A stretch of 64,000 bases of DNA. It comes from Chrysemys picta bellii. Its lineage: Eukaryota > Chordata > Testudines > Emydidae. A model generated the notes under the pieces. That model ran no database searches. It was given only the letters and a program-made list of their open reading frames with translations, and was not told where the DNA came from. A program made the translations under genes and the position numbers. How positions within the stretch are numbered: position 1 is the stretch's first letter; every line of letters starts with the position of its first letter. Shown piece after piece: positions 57,346 to 64,000 of the stretch. The stretch is from positions 62,001 to 126,000 of the forward strand of contig NC_088800.1 in NCBI RefSeq assembly GCF_011386835.1. The letters are read 5' to 3'.

Positions 57346-58062
57346 CTTTAACAAAGCACTTACTTTTCTTGGAAGGATATGTGCCTGTGTGTGTTCCTTA
57401 CTGCTGTGTATCCTCGCAAAATGACAAGTGTCTCTGCACAAAGGCTTCACACTTGCACTCCCTCAATTCTGCTGCCTCAGTTCCTTGGTGCTCTAGGCAG
57501 CTGTGAAATGGGGAGCATTTGATGTGTGACTGCCTTGATGCAGAGACACTGGGCTCTATCTCAGGTCCCCTGCTCTGACATAGCCTTCCAACAAGCCCCC
57601 CTCTCTACCAGCGAAGTCTTTCCCCCAGTCCCCTTACATATTGCTGCTATATTCCCTCCATTTCCTCAAAGCCTTACTCAAGCCCTCATGCCTGACCCAA
57701 GTCCCATTCTCTCCGCTGTCCCCCACATTCTCTCTCTTCTCATCCAACATCCTCCAGAGCACCATCTCTCTCCCAGAGCCCATTCCTATACTTCCTGCTG
57801 CTCCTCTAGATCACTAGGAGTTCATGCATAGCACAGCTGATAAGTCAGGAGAGAGTTGGGTGGCAAATGTTGACGAAATCCTAAAAATAATAGTTTCAAG
57901 TGAGTATTTTTTTAAAAATGCAGACAGCAGGTTAAGGTATATAATAGTGACCCTTGTGTGATTAAACACATAGACTGTTCCTGTTACACGTAATAAAAGT
58001 GTGAGGAAAAGTTGTGTTGGGTATAAATCAATGCTCATGGTTTGACTTTCAGTACAATGTTC
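57346..58062. other. Intron, no feature recognised
   Basis: Pyrimidine-rich 57500-57800. No gene or repeat recognised. Confidence 0.4.
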
Positions 58063-58320
58063 CCAAAGATTTATAGATTTTAAGGCCAGAAGAGACCATG
58101 ATGATCATTTAGTTGGACCTCTTGTATAACACAGGTCATGGAATTTCACCCAGTTACCCCTGTACTTAGGCCAATAATTTGTGTTTAACTAAAGCATCTT
58201 TCCAAAAGGCTTGATTTGAAGACTTCAAGAGACAGAGAATCCACCACTGCTCCACAAGAGATGGAAAATCCACCACTTCCAAAAATTGTTGCTCCTTTTA
58301 TCCATGATTTTCCTATGATG
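58063..58320 (-). mobile_element. Old CR1-type LINE tail
   Basis: Minus-strand tail, similar to 56645-56760 (TTTTAAGGCCAGAAGAGACC; CATTTAGTTGGACCTC). Decayed. Confidence 0.65.
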
Positions 58321-58629
58321 ATTCCTAAAAATTGCCATGACCAAACTGTAGCTCAGGCATGCTGCTCAACAGAATGAAAAATAAAAATTTTGTACTGCAG
58401 ATCTCACCCAAAATAATGAGTGTTAAGCATTTGGTACTAAAGCAGGAATTCACTGCCTCCCAATCATACAAACAGGGATGGGAATGGACTATTTTAACAA
58501 ACTTCAGAATTTCAAAGGAGAACCAAGTCTAGGAAACTAAGGTTTAGCTAGGCAGAGTTTATTGAATCCTGTGTGTTTGCAAATTCATCCCACAACTTTC
58601 AAAACCTGGCGTTGTAGTGCAGAAATTAC

Positions 58630-58707
58630 CTTGGGGAGGCCAATTTCAGCCATGGCATTCAACCACTGAATAACATTATCAGTATGACGGAAATGGAGAC
58701 CAGTTGC
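58630..58707 (-). CDS. IQGAP1: IQGAP1 exon: calponin-homology domain, middle
   Basis: 78 bp, exactly 26 codons in phase 0 at both ends (about residues 105-130). The translation runs ATGLHFRHTDNV to EIGLPK. It contains the HFRHTDNVIQWLNAM segment conserved in the calponin-homology domain of all IQGAPs. Acceptor TTTCAG, donor AAG/GTAATT. Confidence 0.96.
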
Positions 58708-59126
58708 CTGAAATAAAGAGGGGAAGGAAAAAAGCACATGAATCATCACAACCACTGTGAGTACCAGGGAACTTTGCTAAGGCATGCATCTGATAAGTGC
58801 TACTTACAACAGCTAAACTCTTCCAGGGATCTGAGGTCTTAAGTACTACGATGAAAGCTTTCTACAGCCAATTACATTTAAGGCTTACAAAAGGCCAGCT
58901 TTCTCAGACTCTCACATGCACACAAACTCAGACTAAACTAGAGATCTTCCTTCATCTGATATTCTATAGTTCAGGAAGAGTTAACTTACATTTTTTCAGT
59001 CTAAATTTGCCACAATCTATTACTCACTCATTCACTGGCAGTTCCTCTACAACCATATGACCTGAAGTCTCCCTCCTATCTCAGACCTCTCTAGCCATCC
59101 TAGTTCCCAGAATGGAGAGGTCTCAC

Positions 59127-59283
59127 CTTATATCTGGTTTGTTCCCGGTCATAGATTTTCTTCAGAGACACCACCTTGGGGGAGAAAAAGTTTCCAAGTT
59201 TGGCTAGATAGACTCCATTCCTTAGCCCCTCCTCCAGCTCTGTTGTGGGAGGTAGATCCTCATTAAGGCAGGCCTCCATCCAT
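59127..59283 (-). CDS. IQGAP1: IQGAP1 exon: first half of the calponin-homology domain
   Basis: 157 bp, one base of a split Arg codon plus 52 codons (about residues 53-104). The translation starts WMEACLNEDL and ends REQTRYK. The donor is AAG/GTGAGA and the acceptor TTTTCAG. This is the first coding exon in the direction of transcription found in the window. It covers the start of the actin-binding calponin-homology domain, including the GLRNGVYLAKLGNFF helix. In human IQGAP1 two short exons precede it; I did not find them up to 64000. Confidence 0.96.
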
Positions 59284-60500
59284 CTGAAAATGTAAAAAGG
59301 ACAGGAAAGGAGTAGGTCATTTGAGAGCTTTTATGATGTGTTCCATTTACTCTCCTCTTGGGGTACATTAGCTGCTCATTTTCTGAGCAAGTTCAGTGTT
59401 GCTGCTGTCACATCTTTTCCCATTGTATGATTTATGTATTAGGCACTGATGTGCAGTGTTATAAGACAGTGTGTACCACAAGATGCTGCTGTTTGGCCTC
59501 AGGTTTGAAGTGCTTCCCTTTCAGCTTTTAGGCTACCCACACTGAAGTTACTTCACATGAAAAAGTGAGCAGAAATACTGAACCCAAAAGTCTTAGAAAG
59601 TTTCACAAAAATATTTTTTAAACAATCACTCTTATAAACATCCTCTTACCCATTAATTTCTTTTCTCCTGGTCACCGTGTACTTTACATTTGCCTAAATA
59701 TATTAGCCAAACTAAATTACCTCTAGTTTGAATCATCCTCCTGAGCACAGACTCATCTACTAGGTCTCCCTTTGTTGAGCTCCTCTATATGCAATATCAC
59801 CTAATCCCTCACCAGTTATTAGTTGCTCCATCCCACTGATTCAAGTTCTTTTAGTGCAGTCTCACAGCTGAGACCTCAGATTCTGTGGTCATGTTTGCCT
59901 CTTTCCTGTATTTTCTCCCATTCTCTTACATATTTCAGACTTTAATTTAAAGTAAGTGAAGATACAGAATACTAGCTGCTACTGTAAGTATGATCTCATT
60001 TTCATTACTAAAGAGTTCTGTGTTCCCATCCAGTATCACAGCTTTCAATCAGCTCTTCCTTTATCTCTTATTTCTTCCTATCTAATTTAATGTCTGTTAC
60101 TGTAGTACCTGAAGACAACAAAGATTACAGAAAGTAAATAATCTGAACAACTAATGTCCCCACTGAGAAAATAAGTCTGGTTTTACCTCTTTAGGGAAGT
60201 TGTCATGGGAAATCTAATGTATTCAGATAGGATTTATAGTTTGCTCTGAAGGAGGTAAGACCTTTGGTCATTTAATATTTGTGGAAGGGATTTCCACAAC
60301 CATGGTTCATCTTCTAAAAGATCTATTGCCTTTCTCTGGAGCACGTGTCACTGTTAACTTAGTACTTCTAGAGTTCAGAGGGACACACCTACCTTGGTAA
60401 GGTCATGGTGAAACAGAAAAGTGATTTTCAAGATATTTAGGGTGTAGAAGATCAAGATCCAAATCTTAAAATCAGATCTGGTATTGCAACATGAGTAAGG
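59284..60500. other. Intron upstream of the first exon in the window; no feature recognised
   Basis: No IQGAP1 upstream exon, promoter or CpG island is visible here. T-rich and AT-rich intronic sequence. Confidence 0.5.
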
Positions 60501-61215
60501 CTAAGATTTAGTCATGGGTATTTTTGGTAAAAGCCATGGACAGGTCACAAGCTGTGCATTTTTATTTATTGCCCGTGACCTGTCCATGGCTTTTACCAAA
60601 AATACCCCTCACTAAATCTCTACTTCTGGGGCACCATTGCTGGGGCAGGCCCTGCTAGAGGGGGGGCCAACTCCAGTGCTGGGGGTTGACTACACCCCGG
60701 CCACTGCTCCCGGGGACCGCTCTCCCAACGGCTTCCGGGCACCCCAGGACCACTGCTGCTCAGGTGGTCCCCAGGGCACCCCCAGGACTGCTGCTCAGGC
60801 GCTCCCCGGAGCCAGTCACACCGGCCGCTGTTCCAGCAGTCCCTGGAGCCTGCTGAAGCTGGCCGTGGGGCAGCCCCCAGGACCATTGCTCAAATGCTCC
60901 TGGGGCCACCCCCGGGACCAACCGCACCAGCCACTGCTTGTGCGGTCCCTGGAGCCAGCTGCCTGAGCAATGGCCGGTGCAGCTGGCTCTGGGGTGGCCC
61001 CCGGGACCACTGCTCGGGAGTTTCCCAGGGCCGCCACCAGGACTACTGTTCAGGTGCAGTGACCAGCTGCACTGGTCAGGTGGCCCCCAGAGCCAGCTGG
61101 CCCTGGGGCCAGTTGCTCGGGTAGCCCTGAAATCAGCCGCACCAGCTGCTGCAGAAGTCACGGAGGTCGCTGAAAGTCATGGAATCCGTGACTTCTGCAA
61201 CCTCCCTGAAAGAAT
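60501..61215. mobile_element. Composite hairpin DNA element with a GC-rich core
   Basis: The left part is a perfect inverted repeat: GGGTATTTTTGGTAAAAGCC (from 60516) is matched by GGCTTTTACCAAAAATACCC (ending 60606), with the paired stretch extending through CATGGACAGGTCAC. The core 60640-61130 is a degenerate tandem of GGGACCACTGCTC and CAGGGC phrases. The right part has an inverted repeat TGCAGAAGTCACGG facing CCGTGACTTCTGCA (61151-61200). Open frames in the core are artefacts. Confidence 0.7.
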
Positions 61216-63420
61216 CACAGCCTTGAACATGAGCTACTGTACTGTATTGAGCTCAGATAACTTAAAGACAAGGAAAGTAACACTGAACTGGGGGAGGGGT
61301 CCTGGCCGAAAGAAATCCAGCCAGTAAGACTGCTGAAGCTTGTGAGAAAGATCTTTGCTTTGCATTCATTTAGCTTGTTAAGTTGGACATTAATTGCATT
61401 TTACCTTTTATTCTCTTGTAACCAATTCTGACTTTATGCCTCATTACTTGTAATTACTTAAAATCTTTCTGTGGTTAATAAATTTGTTTTGTTGTTTTAT
61501 CTAAACCAGTATGCTTAGGTTGAAGTGTTTGGGAAACTATTTGAGATAATAGGATTTGTGCGCATCATTTTATTAAATACAGATTCCCTGGGACCTGCTT
61601 AGTCCTATATAAGAAATGGTTTACCAATAATATTAAATCCCAGATCAGATTATGGCAGAGTCCTGTCGGAGGCATACATCAATTGCTTAAAAATACTAGG
61701 AAGAAAAGAGATACTTTGGCAACTACATTGGGTGAAGCAGGAGTTGGAGTTTCACTATGCAGTTCTGCAGACACTGAAGGGTCAAATCTTAGAATTAACT
61801 TTTTAGCCAATAGTTTTGGAAAAACTATCAGAAAAGGAGGTGGGTTCAGTAGCCTAACACTGCAGCAGGACATGATGACTATTAGAAATATGCACTCCAT
61901 TGCATAAACTTTTAAATGAATTAATATATCTGTAAATACTGTGAGTCATTGAGTAATAACATTTCTCAAAGGTGCCACAGGACTCTGTTGCTTTTTAGAG
62001 ATCCAGACTAACACGGCTACCCCTCTGATACTTAACATTTCTCAAGAAATTGTTTACAGCATATATGGTATTTAACTTGTTATGCATTTAACAAAAGACA
62101 GAAAGTGGGGGGAAAGGTCAAGATTGTTAAACAGCACACTGATCTGGATCACACTAGTGGAAAAGGAAATGTACTATTGAAAAGAAAATGTGCAATTTCT
62201 TTGGATAGAATGTCGTAGGCCTTGGGCACCACATGAAATTAATAATGGGACTTTGCCAATCATGATTGCTATTCCCAGATGGACAGCAAGTCCTATAGAA
62301 TTAGTATGTGTTACAGTATGGGTATTTTGAGAATCTAACATATAGACAACAGTATCCTAGAGTTAATCTGGCAATAAGGGATGGTGTGGAGATAAACACC
62401 ACATGTTGTTAAAGAACGAGGCACAGTTAGATGGTTCTGTGACTGCAGCTACCTCAGAAGGAAGTTAGGGCAGATTAATCACCAAGGACCGAGTGAAAGA
62501 GGTGGTACAGCTCAGTGACACCATGTGTGCACTGGGATGCCACCACTTTTCAGTTGGTACAATGCCATATTAAGGGAACCTGGATGGGTTTTGTCTAAAG
62601 CTCATCTCTCTGACTCAGATTGGGACCCATAAACGATAGCCAAGTGTACGGATTGAGGAGAACATGACAGATGAAGTGATGGACAACAATGAATGGGAAT
62701 AATTAGTGACTAGTCTCTTTGTACCCATATCTCCCTTGTCTATTAACACAATTGATTTAGAAAAGAGAAACATACAGCAACTTGTGCCTATTACCCAACT
62801 GATAGCTGAGCAACAACAAATTGGGGACAGAGCTGTACAGGTTATGGAAACACCTCGGTAGGCCATACCAGCAGAGATGAGCTTGCACCACCTGGTGGGT
62901 ACTTGAAGTTTAGTCTTCATGGTAGTTCAAATAACAACAACTATTGTGGTCATGGGAATGTGCTGCTGGATAATAAATTTGAAAAAGCAAGCACAGAAAG
63001 AAAGATGATGCAAATGAAACAAATGCAAACATAGGAGAAAACAAAAGGGTGTGGAACATAGGGCTGGCTTAGCTGACATGGGCAGGTCCAAGTTAAGACA
63101 AGACAAGCTCAAAAATGTAATTGCTGAAATAACTAACTATTGTGAACATGTTTAGTAAATAAGGGAGCCAGAAACTAACTAAATTAACTCTTGTGGGTAT
63201 GTTTATAGTAAACAAAGTAGGCAGAAAAAACACTGAATTTATAAGCTTGCTTTACACAATCTGCAAAGCGACTGGTCTTTATATGCAAGAAGTATAGCTA
63301 GGAAAGATGCATATACATTATGTGGCACGAATTGGAATCGTAGTAGCACCCTGTACCAAAACCCTCTGTGTCTGCACCTGGCCCGAATGGGCAAAGAGCT
63401 GTTACATGCCTAACAAACTA
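61216..63420 (+). mobile_element. Possible endogenous retrovirus remnant (LTR-like and env-like pieces)
   Basis: Low-confidence call. 61390-61560 has an LTR-like part with a TTAATAAATTTG polyadenylation-type signal. On the plus strand 62640-63010 contains a decayed coding stretch that closes with a hydrophobic segment followed by lysines (about 62920-62985), as the membrane anchor of a retroviral envelope would. 63230-63420 contains a TATATG box-like region that could be a second LTR. Many stops; no intact protein. It could equally be unrelated intron. Confidence 0.3.
61970..62032 (-). mobile_element. 3'-truncated SINE head
   Basis: Minus-strand head (GTATCAGAGGGGTAGCCGTG at the right end) and only about 60 bases, ending in GGTGCC. 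13-bp target-site duplication TAACATTTCTCAA at 61957-61969 and 62033-62045. Same family as the foldback copies, but cut within the arm and not folded. Confidence 0.85.
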
Positions 63421-63423
63421 ACC

Positions 63424-64000
63424 TAAGTGATGAGCTGGAGTCAAATTGAGTTTTTTGGATCCCAGAGATTTGGATGACGTGTTATCCCAGAACTGGACAC
63501 AGTGTACCGGATAAGCTAAGTGGAAAAGGTCTCAGAGGGAATCCCAACACTAACCAGCCATAGGAACCAAAGAAGAGATTACAAAAGCTAGGGATCATAT
63601 GGAATTTGTAATGATGGATAAAGGCACTAAGATGTCGAAGATCAAGGATGGGTCTCCAACTCCCTTTTTCCTTTGGGATTAAGAAATAACAGGAATAAAA
63701 GACTTTGCCTATGAACTCTAGGGCAGGGGTTCTCAAACTGGTTATTACATGGGGGGTCGCAAGCTATCAGCCTCCACCCTAAACCCCGATTTATAATGGT
63801 GTTAAATATATTAAAAAGTGTTTTTAATTTATAAGCAGGGGGTCGCACTCAGGAGGCTTGCTACGTGAAAGGGGTAACCAGTACAAAAGTTTGAGAACCA
63901 CTGCTCTAGGGGCCCTTACTCCACTGCTCCCAGTTGTAGGAGGGCACCTACTTCTTGCTTCAACAAACTCGCATCACAAGAGTCCCTGAAGAGAGAGACA
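63424..64000 (-). mobile_element. DIRS reverse-transcriptase fragment, cut by the window edge
   Basis: The minus-strand frame 63482-63736 contains FYSCYFLIPKEKGSWRPILD followed by LRHLSAF, the DIRS reverse-transcriptase fingers. Similar sequence resumes at 63912-64000. A hAT MITE (63724-63903) splits it. Confidence 0.75.
63724..63903. mobile_element. hAT MITE, 180 bp
   Basis: Ends CAGGGGTTCTCAAACTGG and AGTTTGAGAACCACTG are inverted repeats. 8-bp duplication CTCTAGGG at 63716-63723 and 63904-63911. Inserted in a DIRS reverse-transcriptase relic. Confidence 0.92.

Larger units (their letters stand above)
1..59283 (-). other. IQGAP1: IQGAP1 gene, partial (21 internal exons, about residues 53-921)
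   Basis: IQGAP1 is a cytoplasmic scaffold at the cell cortex and leading edge. It binds F-actin through its calponin-homology domain, calmodulin through its IQ motifs, and Cdc42/Rac1 through a GAP-related domain that has lost GAP activity. Seen here: 21 exons whose translation follows vertebrate IQGAP1 nearly residue for residue with no gaps, with AG/GT borders and consistent phases (2610 coding bases). IQGAP2 and IQGAP3 fit worse; for example, the WW segment has the run GGYYYYHNL typical of IQGAP1. The first exons with the start codon are beyond the right edge and the C-terminal half is beyond the left edge. Introns range from about 0.1 kb to 15.5 kb and are packed with repeats. Stretches of intron not listed separately show nothing recognisable. 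Confidence 0.97.

Noticed and set aside
1..59283. Gene could be IQGAP2 or IQGAP3
   Set aside because: The exon translations follow IQGAP1 through the whole length, including VLWLDEIQ, the YYYYHNL WW core and LVRQEF.SRMNFLKKQ; IQGAP3 differs strongly at these places.
59284..64000. Upstream IQGAP1 exon or promoter
   Set aside because: I looked for the complement of the conserved LTAEEMDERRRQNVAYEY coding segment and for a CpG island and found neither.

Overview
The window is vertebrate nuclear DNA, almost certainly from a turtle. It holds one gene, read on the minus strand: the amino-terminal and central part of IQGAP1, a Ras GTPase-activating-like scaffold that binds actin and calmodulin. I place 21 consecutive coding exons, from 59283 down to 1. 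Every exon has an AG acceptor and a GT donor (the partial exon at the left edge shows only its acceptor), every junction keeps the reading phase, and all are free of stop codons. The exons encode about residues 53 to 921 by human numbering. The first exons (start codon, 5' UTR, promoter) lie beyond the right edge. The rest of the coiled coil, the GAP-related domain and the RasGAP C-terminal domain lie beyond the left edge.

The turtle assignment rests on the repeats. At 35990-36160 there is a SINE with a tRNA-like head and a CR1-like tail, as in the tRNA-Lys-derived SINEs of cryptodiran turtles. CR1 LINEs are abundant, DIRS-type retrotransposons with a tyrosine recombinase are present, and there are many hAT-like and hairpin DNA elements. 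I saw no Alu, L1 or B1/B2 elements.

Layout from right to left (the direction of transcription): 59.3-52.6 kb, exons for the calponin-homology domain; 52.0-32.6 kb, exons for the helical IQGAP repeats, with introns carrying CR1, hAT and DIRS copies; 32.6-17.1 kb, one 15.5 kb intron made largely of CR1, SINE and DIRS insertions; 17.1-6.5 kb, further IQGAP-repeat exons separated by a nested repeat stack; 6.2-0.6 kb, the WW domain and four IQ motifs; 0.2-0 kb, the start of the coiled coil. Outside the exons I see no second gene. The longer open frames elsewhere belong to CR1 or DIRS relics or to GC-rich DNA elements.

The observation most worth a second look is a set of foldback SINEs. Four separate copies (13871-14063, 15844-15990, 26139-26333, 30804-30991) share one architecture: an intact 5' head, an arm, a short loop, and an inverted copy of the arm that stops at or near the same internal A-run. 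Each copy has its own target-site duplication of 10-14 bp. The inverted form was therefore inserted as a unit and was not made by later rearrangement. Other points of interest are a three-deep nested insertion with intact duplications, a DIRS RNase H region split by a TA-flanked element whose removal restores the frame, a DIRS deletion derivative that keeps a gag-like frame but lacks the reverse transcriptase, and a nearly full-length CR1 with a changed catalytic aspartate.
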